In this document: in pieces, positions 23,648 to 31,526 of the stretch
Layout: each line of letters starts with the position of its first letter
Position numbering within the stretch: position 1 is the stretch's first letter
Assembly (NCBI GenBank): GCA_028532915.1
Contig: JAQQAI010000037.1
Span: forward strand, 1 to 52,054
Length of the DNA stretch: 52,054 nt
Source: Sphaerochaetaceae bacterium
GTDB taxonomy: Bacteria > Spirochaetota > Spirochaetia > Sphaerochaetales > Sphaerochaetaceae
Reading direction: 5' to 3'
The notes under the pieces: model-generated
Databases searched by the model: none
Told to the model about the DNA's origin: nothing
What the model saw: only the letters and a program-made list of their open reading frames with translations
Program-made: the position numbers and the translations under genes

Positions 23648-23717
23648 ACATTTGAGAATGTGGAAAGCTTAAAACCTACATTTTAGAATGTATAAAACTA
23701 AAAACATACAAAAATGT
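23648..23717. promoter_or_regulatory. Array of three ACATT-N4-AATGT palindromes
   Basis: ACATT-TGAG-AATGT (23648-23661), ACATT-TTAG-AATGT (23678-23691) and the slightly degenerate ACATA-CAAA-AATGT (23704-23717). The first two lie in 20-bp direct repeats beginning AAACCTACATTT and are spaced exactly 30 bp, about three helical turns; the third follows at 26 bp. This is the pattern of a multi-site operator bound cooperatively. It lies between the importer and degradation operons and could control both. No regulator gene is adjacent. Confidence 0.6.
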
Positions 23718-23853
23718 AGTAAATAATAGCTGAATACTGACTGTTTTTGAATCCTGAAACCGGAAATTGACCAGAGAAAGAATATTTTTTTTCAATTACA
23801 AACGGTTCTATTCGCTGAAATTCAATAAAATTTCAAAAATAACAAGGAAAAAA

Positions 23854-23882
23854 TTGCTAACACCTCCATATTGGCATATTTT
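23854..23882 (+). promoter_or_regulatory. Candidate promoter of the pyrimidine-degradation operon
   Basis: TTGCTA (23854-23859), 17-bp spacer, TATTTT (23877-23882), about 78 bp before the amidohydrolase start. The palindrome array at 23648-23717 is 140-200 bp upstream. Confidence 0.4.
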
Positions 23883-23930
23883 GTGCAACAGTGTACTTCC
23901 GTAGATGTTTGAACACTGTTCAGACACAAA
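23880..23930 (+). other. Leader hairpin or operator ahead of the amidohydrolase gene
   Basis: TTTGTG (23880-23885) with CACAAA (23925-23930), and AACAGTGT (23887-23894) with ACACTGTT (23913-23920), form a two-part stem around an 18-nt loop at or just after the predicted transcription start. Either RNA folding or protein binding is possible. Confidence 0.45.
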
Positions 23931-23959
23931 GACAATCAAAGTAAAGGAAGTAAAACAGT

Positions 23960-25222
23960 ATGTACACATGCAGCCTGGAGAGGATGACAGACAAGATCGA
24001 GACATTCAGCAGATTCGGTGATGCCGGACATGGAGGAATCACCCGATATACCTTATCTGAAGCAGATATCGCAGCGAGAAACGAATTCGTGAAAAGAATG
24101 GAGAAGATCAAAGCGATAATTGAATACGATGACGTCGCCAATGTCTACGCCACCATCCAGGGCACCGATCCCGATGCGAAAAGGATCGTAATGGGATCAC
24201 ATACAGACTCGGTGAAGAATGGAGGAAACTATGACGGGATTCTCGGTGTCATGTCGGCGATGGAAGTTCTCGAAACGGTCGTCGAGAAAGATATCCCTCA
24301 TACCCATCCTCTTACAGCCATGATCTGGACGAACGAGGAAGGCTCACTGTATCCGCCTGCGATGATGGTTTCAGGTATCGTATGTTACGACTATCTTCCC
24401 GAGAGCATCAAAGAGAAATTCAAGTATGAGAATATGCTCTCTTCTGTCAGTGTTCTCGACCCTTGTGATACCTTCAAAGATGCTCTTGAACGATCGGGAT
24501 TCAAAGGTGATGCGAAAAACAGATTGAATCCCGACAGCTATGAAAGTATGTTCGAGATCCATATCGAACAGGGCCCTATTCTGGAAGATGCCGGAAAGAA
24601 CATCGGGATTGTCGACTGTGTTCTCGGAATGTTCAACTACCGGCTGAGATTTTACGGTCAGACTGTTCACGCGGGAACCTTTCCCATGAATAAACGTCAG
24701 GATGCCCTGTTCGCCGCATCCCAGGCAATCTGTCATCTTCATAAAGAGATAGATGCGCTGGGGTATCCCGAACTTGTGTACACGACAGGAGAGATCGTCT
24801 GTCATCCGAATGTCCACACCTGTGTTCCCGATTATGTGGATTTCTGCATTGATGTGCGCCACGAAAGCGCTCAGGTGCTCGATAAGGTTCTCTCGATCGT
24901 CAAAGGATGTGCTGAAAAAGAGTGGGCCGGCTGTAATTGTGAAGTCGAGAAGATGTGGAACAGAGATACCGTCTACTGGGATAAAACGCTCTTTACCTAT
25001 GCGAAGGAGGCTGCCGAAGAGGTTGATTCCTCTCACATGGTGGTGCACAGCGGTGCCGGTCATGATGCACAGTTCGCAGCCTATATGATTCCGACTACGA
25101 TGCTCTTCGTGCAGTCGAAGGACGGACTTTCACACTGTGAACCCGAGTATTCTACACCTGAGCAGTGCACAGAAGGGGCGACAGTACTGCTCAATGCAGT
25201 CTTGAAAGCCGATAAGAGCTGA
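23960..25222 (+). CDS. M20-family amidohydrolase (N-carbamoyl-beta-alanine/N-carbamoyl amino acid hydrolase)
   Basis: Zinc-dependent amidase of the allantoate/carbamoyl-amino-acid hydrolase branch of peptidase family M20. The metal ligands are visible in order: GSHTDSV, GGNYDGILGV, WTNEEGS, FEIHIEQGP and the C-terminal LSHCEPE. The dimerisation lid carries RLRFYGQTVHAGTFPM, typical of this branch. In this setting the natural reaction is hydrolysis of N-carbamoyl-beta-alanine (or its methyl homologue) to beta-alanine, CO2 and ammonia, the third step of reductive pyrimidine degradation. AAAGGAAG lies before ATG 23960. PreA-like dehydrogenase and dihydropyrimidinase genes follow directly. Allantoate or hydantoin-derived substrates are alternatives. 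Confidence 0.9.
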   Translation: MYTCSLERMTDKIETFSRFGDAGHGGITRYTLSEADIAARNEFVKRMEKIKAIIEYDDVANVYATIQGTDPDAKRIVMGSHTDSVKNGGNYDGILGVMSAMEVLETVVEKDIPHTHPLTAMIWTNEEGSLYPPAMMVSGIVCYDYLPESIKEKFKYENMLSSVSVLDPCDTFKDALERSGFKGDAKNRLNPDSYESMFEIHIEQGPILEDAGKNIGIVDCVLGMFNYRLRFYGQTVHAGTFPMNKRQDALFAASQAICHLHKEIDALGYPELVYTTGEIVCHPNVHTCVPDYVDFCIDVRHESAQVLDKVLSIVKGCAEKEWAGCNCEVEKMWNRDTVYWDKTLFTYAKEAAEEVDSSHMVVHSGAGHDAQFAAYMIPTTMLFVQSKDGLSHCEPEYSTPEQCTEGATVLLNAVLKADKS

Positions 25223-25267
25223 AAGATATCCTCACAATATATATCAGGAAAAAAGAAAAGGAATGCC

Positions 25268-26458
25268 ATGAGTTTACTAGAGACAACCATATGTGATATC
25301 CCGCTGGAAAATCCGTTTATCATAGCATCAGCCTCTCCCTCCGCATCGATAGAGATGATAGAGAAGGCCTTCAGAGCCGGATGGGGCGGGGTGGTCACCA
25401 AAACGATCAAACCCGATTTCATGAAGATCGAAGATGCGCGGCCGCGGTTCAACGTGGTCAAAGAGGGGAAGAAGATCATAGGGTTCGAGAATTTCGAACT
25501 GGTGAGTAAGAAAGACCTTTCCTACTGGCTGAAAGGAATATCGTATCTGAAGAAGACCTACCCGAACAAAGCCGTCATCGCTTCCATCATGGGAGACAGC
25601 AGTCGAGAATCATGGAGTGATCTTGCCCTGCAGGTGGAAAAATCGGGAGCCGATGCAATAGAGCTCAACTTCTCCTGTCCGCACGGGATGCCGGAGATGG
25701 GGGTGGGGGCTGCGGTAGGACAGAACCCGCCGATCATCGAGAAGATCACCCGGTGGGTATCTGAATCGGTGACAGTCCCTGTGATAGTGAAGCTGACTCC
25801 GAATGTGACGAGCATAGAGGAGGCAGCAGCTGCCGCGGCAAGAGGAGGGGCGGATGCCTTTGCCGCGATAAATACTGTTGAGAGTCTGTCCGGGATCGAC
25901 CTGGAGACATTCGATCCTCTTCCGAGTGTCAACGGAAAGTCCACTTATGGAGGTCTTTCCGGGAAGGCCGTGAAACCTATCGGACTGAGAGCTGTATCAC
26001 AGGTCGCACGGACTCATAGCCTTCCCATCATGGGAATCGGGGGAATATCGAACTTCAGTGATGCTCTTGAGTACATCGCTGTCGGAGCCTGTTCGGTCCA
26101 GGTCTGTACCGAAGTGATGATCAACGGTTTCGATATCGTCAAAAAGATGATCATTGAAACAGAAGACTATCTTAGAAGAAAGGGTTTTTCCTCGATTACT
26201 CAGGTTCAGGGTAAAGCCCTTGGGAAACTGACCACACATGAAAGTCTCGTCAAGAATTCCCCTCTGGTTGCCGCTGTCGATACAGCCGGATGCATCGGCT
26301 GCGGCCGGTGTGTGGTTGCGTGTGAAGACGGTGGCTATGGCGCGGTATCACTTGTGGACAAAAAGGCACAGATAGATGAAGGACTCTGTGACGGGTGCTC
26401 GCTGTGCACCCATGTCTGTCCTGCAGATGCATTGAAATTAGTTAAGTTGGAGGCATAA
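25268..26458 (+). CDS. preA: Dihydropyrimidine dehydrogenase, catalytic/Fe-S subunit (PreA-like)
   Basis: Reduces uracil or thymine to the 5,6-dihydro form. Residues 1-310 are a dihydroorotate-dehydrogenase-like FMN barrel: WGGVVTKTI near 40, ELNFSCPHGMPEMGVGAAVGQ at 132-152, KLTPNVTS near 175, TVESLSGIDLET, and MGIGGISNFSDA. The C-terminal ferredoxin domain has two 4Fe-4S motifs, CIGCGRCVVAC and CDGCSLCTHVCP. The cysteine that serves as general acid in mammalian dihydropyrimidine dehydrogenase (ACGQ) reads V150 here (AVGQ). No PreT (NADH/FAD) subunit gene is adjacent, so electrons must come from an unlinked PreT or another donor. GGAATGCC precedes ATG 25268; the dihydropyrimidinase gene begins 1 nt after the stop. 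Confidence 0.9.
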   Translation: MSLLETTICDIPLENPFIIASASPSASIEMIEKAFRAGWGGVVTKTIKPDFMKIEDARPRFNVVKEGKKIIGFENFELVSKKDLSYWLKGISYLKKTYPNKAVIASIMGDSSRESWSDLALQVEKSGADAIELNFSCPHGMPEMGVGAAVGQNPPIIEKITRWVSESVTVPVIVKLTPNVTSIEEAAAAAARGGADAFAAINTVESLSGIDLETFDPLPSVNGKSTYGGLSGKAVKPIGLRAVSQVARTHSLPIMGIGGISNFSDALEYIAVGACSVQVCTEVMINGFDIVKKMIIETEDYLRRKGFSSITQVQGKALGKLTTHESLVKNSPLVAAVDTAGCIGCGRCVVACEDGGYGAVSLVDKKAQIDEGLCDGCSLCTHVCPADALKLVKLEA

Positions 26459-26459
26459 C

Positions 26460-27866
26460 TTGAAGACTATCATAAAGAACGGAAAAGTGATCACGGCCGG
26501 TGACACAATTTTTCAGGACATCCTGATCGAAGACGGGATCATAAAGGCACTGGGAAAGAATTTCAGCGAAGAGGGATGTGAAGTGATCGATGCTGAGGGG
26601 ACATACATACTTCCCGGCGGTATCGATCCCCACACACATCTTGAAATGCCGTTCGGAGGAACCGTAAGTTCGGACGACTTTTACACAGGACACAAAGCCG
26701 CGGCTTTCGGGGGAACCACCTGCCACATCGACTTTGCTCTTCAGACTAAAGGCGATAGCCTGACAAACGGCATCAGAACATGGAAAGAGAAGGCCAAAGA
26801 CAAAGCGGCAATCGACTACAGCTTCCACATCGCCGTGACCGACCCCACAGAGGAGACGATCGAGGAGATTCCGGCAATCGTGAAAGAAGGAGTCACATCA
26901 CTGAAAGTCTTTCTCGCCTACAAGGGTGTATTTCAGGTCGATGACACGGCCTTCATGCAGACGATGACGAAAGCTGCAGAGAACGGGATGCTGACGATGG
27001 TCCATGCGGAAAACGGAGATGCCATCGCGCTGAAGACAAAAGAGCTGCTCGAGGAAGGAAAGACCGATATGAAGTATCACAGTGAGGCCCACTGTGAAGC
27101 CATCGAGGCCGAGGCCATCAACAGGGCCGTATCCTTTGTGGAGATCACGAAGGCTCCGCTATACATCGTCCATATAGCGAGCGGCAACGGTGTGGAAGCT
27201 GTACGGAAGGGAAGGAGAAAAGGGCTGCCTGTCATGGGCGAGACCTGTATACAATACCTCTACATCACAGATGACGCCCTTGATCAGCCGGGCTTTGAGG
27301 GAGCAAAATACATCTGTTCTCCACCCCCGAAAAAAGAAGAGGATAAGAAGGCTATCTGGGAAGGACTTACCGACAAGACCATCCAGACGATGGCTACCGA
27401 CCACTGTCCGTTCTGGTTCGATGGGACGAAAGAGGGGCGGACACCCGGTAAGGAACTGGGGAAAGGCTCATGGGATAAGGTTCCCAACGGTGTGCCCGGA
27501 ATCGAAGACCGCTATCCCCTCTTATGGGACGGAGCCGTAAACACCGGGATAATCACTCCCAACAGGTTCGTGGAACTTACTTCCACCAACCCTGCGAAGA
27601 TATTCGGACTCTATCCCAAAAAAGGGACCATAGCCGTCGGTTCCGATGCTGATATCGTGATCTTCGATCCTGAGAAGAAACACACCATCGAAGCTTCAAC
27701 TCATCATATGAATGTCGATTACAACCTGTATGAGGGAATGACTGTGACCGGCTGGCCTCAGAAAGTGATGGTCAGGGGAAAACTTCTGGTTGATGGTGAT
27801 GATTGGCTCGGAGAAGCAGGTTTCGGCGAGTTCGTGGCAAGAAAGACAGAGAATGAAATCTTATAG
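26460..27866 (+). CDS. hydA: Dihydropyrimidinase (hydantoinase)
   Basis: Binuclear zinc amidohydrolase that opens dihydrouracil or dihydrothymine to the N-carbamoyl-beta-amino acid. The motif order is complete: GGIDPHTHLEMPFGG near residue 60, the lysine that becomes carboxylated in SLKVFLAYKG near 150, HAENGD near 183, the HIASGNG histidine near 240, and the aspartate of ATDHCPFWFDG near 315. The 468-aa length is normal. The start codon is TTG 26460, supported by TTGGAGG 7 nt upstream and by the absence of an in-frame ATG near the conserved N-terminus. It is packed between preA and the iron alcohol dehydrogenase gene. Confidence 0.94.
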   Translation: MKTIIKNGKVITAGDTIFQDILIEDGIIKALGKNFSEEGCEVIDAEGTYILPGGIDPHTHLEMPFGGTVSSDDFYTGHKAAAFGGTTCHIDFALQTKGDSLTNGIRTWKEKAKDKAAIDYSFHIAVTDPTEETIEEIPAIVKEGVTSLKVFLAYKGVFQVDDTAFMQTMTKAAENGMLTMVHAENGDAIALKTKELLEEGKTDMKYHSEAHCEAIEAEAINRAVSFVEITKAPLYIVHIASGNGVEAVRKGRRKGLPVMGETCIQYLYITDDALDQPGFEGAKYICSPPPKKEEDKKAIWEGLTDKTIQTMATDHCPFWFDGTKEGRTPGKELGKGSWDKVPNGVPGIEDRYPLLWDGAVNTGIITPNRFVELTSTNPAKIFGLYPKKGTIAVGSDADIVIFDPEKKHTIEASTHHMNVDYNLYEGMTVTGWPQKVMVRGKLLVDGDDWLGEAGFGEFVARKTENEIL

Positions 27867-27880
27867 ATTAAGAGGTAATG

Positions 27881-28990
27881 ATGATTCAACAATACTATAT
27901 GCCGGTAAAAGTCGTCTCCGGCAGAAACTGCCTGATGCGCAGCAGCAAGACCTTCAGACAATTCGGCACGAAGGCAATCATCATCTGCGGCTACAGTTCC
28001 GCAGAAAAGAACGGTTCTCTGGCCGATGTGAGATGCGCCCTCGAATCTTCTCAGATAGGTTATGAGATATTCAGAGGTATAGCACCGAACCCTACGGTTC
28101 AGCAGGTATTCCAGGTAAGTGAGATATCAAGAGCGAATGATTGCGATTTCGTGATCGCGATCGGTGGAGGATCCGTCATTGATGCAGCGAAGGTCGTCGC
28201 GATTCTGACGAAGAATGATCTGACCGAGGATGAGCTTTTTACACGGCAGGAGTTTGATTCGGTTCTGCCGCTCGTTGCGGTCCCGACCACCGCAGGTACC
28301 GGAAGCGAAGTGACCCAGTATTCGATTCTTACGAATGTTCAAAAAGAGACCAAATCGTTTGTCATCAGTGAAAAGATATTTCCTCAGATGGCCTTTCTCG
28401 ACGGCAAGTATCTGGAGAATCTTCCCGAAGAGACGACGATTCATACCGCGGTAGATGCATTGAGTCATGCTGTGGAAGGATATCTGGCTGTCAGAGCCAC
28501 ATCGCACGGAAGGATTCTGGCTCTCGAGAGTATCAAACTTCTCGCACCGGCTCTGAAAAAACTCTACAAAGGTGAAATTCTTTCGGTTGATGAGCGCGAC
28601 CAGCTACTGTACGCATCTATGCTTGCGGGAATCGTGATCTCTCAAAGCGGTACTACAGCTGTTCATGCGGTGGGGTATTCACTGACCTATTTCAAGCTGG
28701 TGGACCATGGAAGAGCCAACGGACTGCTGATGCCCAGCTATCTCGATTTTCTCAGCGGAGAACGGAAGAACGAAGTTCAGACGATTCTCGATGCTCTGGG
28801 ATTATCATCCGTACAGGAGCTGAGAACAATGTGTTCAAAACTGCTGACTCCGCAGCCGCTGACCGAAGAAGAGATCGTGAAGTTTTCCCAGATCGCAATC
28901 GAAGCGAAGAATATCGAGAACACCACTCCGCGACCGACAATCAAAGTGCTTAAGAGAATGCTGAAAGATGCTTCAGAATTAGGAGAATAG
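27881..28990 (+). CDS. Iron-containing alcohol dehydrogenase, probable malonate-semialdehyde reductase
   Basis: Group III (Fe-type) alcohol dehydrogenase. The NAD(P) motif IAIGGGSVIDAAK lies near residue 95 and TTAGTGSEVTQYS near 140. The metal site is D-H-H-H: TAVDALSHAVEGYL near 195, AVHAVGYSLTYF near 265 and VDHGRANG near 280. The length is near the usual 380 aa. ATG 27881 is better spaced from AGAGG than ATG 27878. Since the next gene is a class III transaminase that could turn beta-alanine into malonate semialdehyde, the likely task is reduction of that aldehyde to 3-hydroxypropionate, which would also dispose of electrons in an anaerobe. That role is inferred from position. Confidence 0.87.
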   Translation: MIQQYYMPVKVVSGRNCLMRSSKTFRQFGTKAIIICGYSSAEKNGSLADVRCALESSQIGYEIFRGIAPNPTVQQVFQVSEISRANDCDFVIAIGGGSVIDAAKVVAILTKNDLTEDELFTRQEFDSVLPLVAVPTTAGTGSEVTQYSILTNVQKETKSFVISEKIFPQMAFLDGKYLENLPEETTIHTAVDALSHAVEGYLAVRATSHGRILALESIKLLAPALKKLYKGEILSVDERDQLLYASMLAGIVISQSGTTAVHAVGYSLTYFKLVDHGRANGLLMPSYLDFLSGERKNEVQTILDALGLSSVQELRTMCSKLLTPQPLTEEEIVKFSQIAIEAKNIENTTPRPTIKVLKRMLKDASELGE

Positions 28991-30316
28991 ATGATGAATA
29001 GTGAAAAATTGTTTCAGCTCGATAGAGAGCATGTCGTATACAGCTGGAAAAATCAAAAAGATGCAGCTCCGATCATGATGGAAAAAGCAGACCGCATCTA
29101 CATGTGGGATGTCGACGGAAAACGGTATACCGATTTCTCCTCAGGTCTTCTGAATGTGAATATCGGGCATAATAACGAACATGTCAAAAAGGCGATGAGA
29201 GAGCAGATGGAAAAGGTTTGCTATGTCGGAACCGGTTTCGGCACCGAAGTAAAAGCTGTTCTGTCCAAAATGATCAGCGAGGTGACTCCCGGCGACCTCG
29301 ATTATGTCTTCTATACGAACGGGGGTGCGGAAGCTGTAGAGAACGCCATCAAGGCTGCAAGAGCATACACCGGCCGACACAAGATCTATTCCAGATGGAG
29401 ATCCTACCACGGAGCGACCGCGGGAGCGATCACACTCACCGGAGACCCCAGAAGATGGGCAGCCGAACCGGGAATTCCCGGAGTTGTGAAATATTTCGGC
29501 CCCTATGGTTATAACTGCCCTTTCGGTACCGAAAATGCTGAAGAATCGGGTCAGAAGGCCCTCGAGATGTTGAAAACCCAGGTAATGCTCGACGGTCCCC
29601 ATACGGTCGCAGCCATCTTTATGGAGCCCATCGTCGGCACGAACGGTATTATCATCCCGACTGAAAGCTACGTGAAGGGTGTGAGAGAACTGTGTGACGA
29701 GTACGGTATACTCCTTATAGCCGATGAGACGATGTCCGGCTGGGGAAGAAGCGGGAAGTGGTTCTGCATGGAACATTTCGGCGTCGTTCCCGACATCATG
29801 ACAACAGCTAAAGGGGTTACTTCGGGATATGTTCCTCTGGGATGCATGATCTGGAGCAAAAAGATCTGGGAATATTTCTGGGATCATCCGTTCATGGGAG
29901 GACTCACCTACGGCGGACATGCTCTTGCCTGTGCTACTGGAATCGCCAACATCGAAGTGTACAAAGAGGATAAGCTCATCGAGAATTCCGAGAATCTTGG
30001 AAATTACCTTGAGAAGAAACTTCTGGAACTGAAAGAGAAACACCCCTCGATCGGTGATGTGAGATGTAAGGGGCTGTGGGCATGTGTCGAGCTGACAGCA
30101 GACAGAAAGACAAAAGCCCCATTGGCAGGGTTCAACAATTCCATCAGAAATGTTGCAGGTCCTCTGATGAAGATTCTCTATGATGAAGGGCTGTACACCT
30201 TCTGCAAGTGGGATTTCATATTCCTGAGTCCTCCGCTGTGTATAACCAGAGAAGAGATTGACGAATCGCTGGAAAAACTCGAGGTGGGATTGAGATACAC
30301 AGACTCTCTGCTGTAG
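28991..30316 (+). CDS. Class III aminotransferase, probable beta-alanine:2-oxoacid transaminase
   Basis: PLP fold type I, class III (omega) aminotransferase. Visible features: MWDVDGKRYTDFSSGLLNVN near 38-57, YTNGGAEAVENAIKAARAYT near 105, RSYHGATAGAITLTGD, LLIADETMSGWGRSGKW near 240 with the cofactor-binding aspartate, and the Schiff-base lysine in TTAKGVTSGYVPLG near 278. At 441 aa it is complete. ATG 28991 and ATG 28994 are both possible behind AGGAGA. As the last gene of the pyrimidine operon it most simply transaminates beta-alanine (or 3-aminoisobutyrate) to malonate (or methylmalonate) semialdehyde. A hairpin terminator follows at 30338-30382. Confidence 0.9.
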   Translation: MMNSEKLFQLDREHVVYSWKNQKDAAPIMMEKADRIYMWDVDGKRYTDFSSGLLNVNIGHNNEHVKKAMREQMEKVCYVGTGFGTEVKAVLSKMISEVTPGDLDYVFYTNGGAEAVENAIKAARAYTGRHKIYSRWRSYHGATAGAITLTGDPRRWAAEPGIPGVVKYFGPYGYNCPFGTENAEESGQKALEMLKTQVMLDGPHTVAAIFMEPIVGTNGIIIPTESYVKGVRELCDEYGILLIADETMSGWGRSGKWFCMEHFGVVPDIMTTAKGVTSGYVPLGCMIWSKKIWEYFWDHPFMGGLTYGGHALACATGIANIEVYKEDKLIENSENLGNYLEKKLLELKEKHPSIGDVRCKGLWACVELTADRKTKAPLAGFNNSIRNVAGPLMKILYDEGLYTFCKWDFIFLSPPLCITREEIDESLEKLEVGLRYTDSLL

Positions 30317-30337
30317 ATATGATCCAGTGATAATGAA

Positions 30338-30382
30338 AAGCCTCTTCTGTCCTGAACATTGTGGAAGAAGAGGCTTCCTTTT
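30338..30382 (+). terminator. Terminator of the pyrimidine-degradation operon
   Basis: AAGCCTCTTC (30338-30347) pairs with GAAGAGGCTT (30367-30376); TCC (30350-30352) with GGA (30363-30365) extends the stem. CCTTTT follows. It stands 22 nt behind the aminotransferase stop. Confidence 0.75.
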
Positions 30383-30468
30383 GTGTTCATGTTCCTATGT
30401 ATTCCCCCGTAGAATTCTCTTGTGAAGCATTTCGGTGACATTCGTGCAGAGTATGCTTTCTTACCCGT

Positions 30469-30497
30469 TTGACATAGGATGGACTGTTATCTGATAA
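30469..30497 (+). promoter_or_regulatory. Promoter of the D-2-hydroxyacid dehydrogenase gene
   Basis: TTGACA (30469-30474), 17-bp spacer, TGATAA (30492-30497; GATAAT with an 18-bp spacer), about 58 bp before the start codon. This shows that the gene is a unit separate from the pyrimidine operon. Confidence 0.6.
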
Positions 30498-30554
30498 TAA
30501 ACTATCTCTTCTTGCGTTCGTATCATCAGAGAAGTCACTCAGGAGGTGTTTTAC

Positions 30555-31523
30555 ATGAAGAAGGTCAGAACTCTTGTCCTCTGCCGGCTGACAGAGACCG
30601 AGAAGTCCAGAATTTCCCGGTTTTCCGATAGGCTTGAATTCACATTCAAAGATATCGAAAAGGTGAATGTCACACAGAAAGATGTGCAGGAAGCCGAGAT
30701 CATCATCGGGTATCCGCCGAGAAAATACCTTAAAGAGGCCCGGAATCTGAGATGGCTTCAGACGCTCTCTTCGGGTGTAGACCGCTATCTTTCCGACAGT
30801 ATTCTCCATCCTGAAGTAATCGTCACCAATGCCCGGGGCTCTTATGGAGCGGCCCAGAGCGAATTCATGTTCGCGATGCTTATCTCATTGATGAAGAAAC
30901 TTCATATCTATCGAGATAACCAGAAGCAAAACAGATGGCATGATGAAGGCAACGTGATGATGCTCAAAGGATCCACCGCCCTCGTCATCGGACTGGGCGA
31001 TATCGGAAGCAGGTACGCGAAACTGTTGAAGGCCTTCGGTGTGTATGTCATCGGGGTGAGAAGGGACCCTTCCAAAAGGTGCGAATGGGCCGATGAGATT
31101 CATTCTTTCATAAATCTTGATACTCTTATCGGTAAAGCTGATATTATCTCGATGGTCGTTCCTGCGACACCCGAAACAAAGAATCTCATGAACTCTGACC
31201 GGATCGGTCTGATGAAAAAGGGTTCTGTGTTCGTTAATACCGGAAGAGGGATATCTGTTGATAATGAAGCTCTCTGTGATGCTGTCGAGAGTGGGAATAT
31301 AGCGGGAGCCGCCCTTGATGTCTTCGATGTGGAGCCGCTTCCTCCCGGTCACAGGATATGGAAGAATGAAAAGATCCTGATAACTCCCCATATCGCGGGA
31401 CTCGAGTACATGGAAGACAACTGGAAGCATACCCTTGATCTGATTGAAGACAATCTGGAAGCATTCTGTGAAGGTAAAGCGATGCGGAATGTGGTAGACC
31501 GGTCTCTTTTCGAGTTCCTCTAG
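30555..31523 (+). CDS. D-isomer-specific 2-hydroxyacid dehydrogenase
   Basis: NAD(P)-dependent dehydrogenase of the phosphoglycerate/glyoxylate/hydroxypyruvate reductase family. The Rossmann motif is VIGLGDIGSRYAKLLKAFG near residue 140. The catalytic arginine lies in FVNTGRGISVDNEAL near 230, the glutamate in ALDVFDVEPLP near 260 and the histidine in ITPHIAGLEYM near 283. At 322 aa it is complete. ATG 30555 is preferred over an in-frame GTG at 30546 because AGGAGG (30541-30546) fits it. The substrate is not readable. Its stop lies only 3 nt from the trpA stop on the other strand, so the two transcripts must overlap. Confidence 0.9.
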   Translation: MKKVRTLVLCRLTETEKSRISRFSDRLEFTFKDIEKVNVTQKDVQEAEIIIGYPPRKYLKEARNLRWLQTLSSGVDRYLSDSILHPEVIVTNARGSYGAAQSEFMFAMLISLMKKLHIYRDNQKQNRWHDEGNVMMLKGSTALVIGLGDIGSRYAKLLKAFGVYVIGVRRDPSKRCEWADEIHSFINLDTLIGKADIISMVVPATPETKNLMNSDRIGLMKKGSVFVNTGRGISVDNEALCDAVESGNIAGAALDVFDVEPLPPGHRIWKNEKILITPHIAGLEYMEDNWKHTLDLIEDNLEAFCEGKAMRNVVDRSLFEFL

Positions 31524-31526
31524 GGC

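Noticed and set aside
23648-23717. Short repeats considered as a CRISPR array
   Set aside because: Units are 14-bp palindromes with 12-16-bp gaps, only three copies, and no cas genes. Operator sites explain them better.
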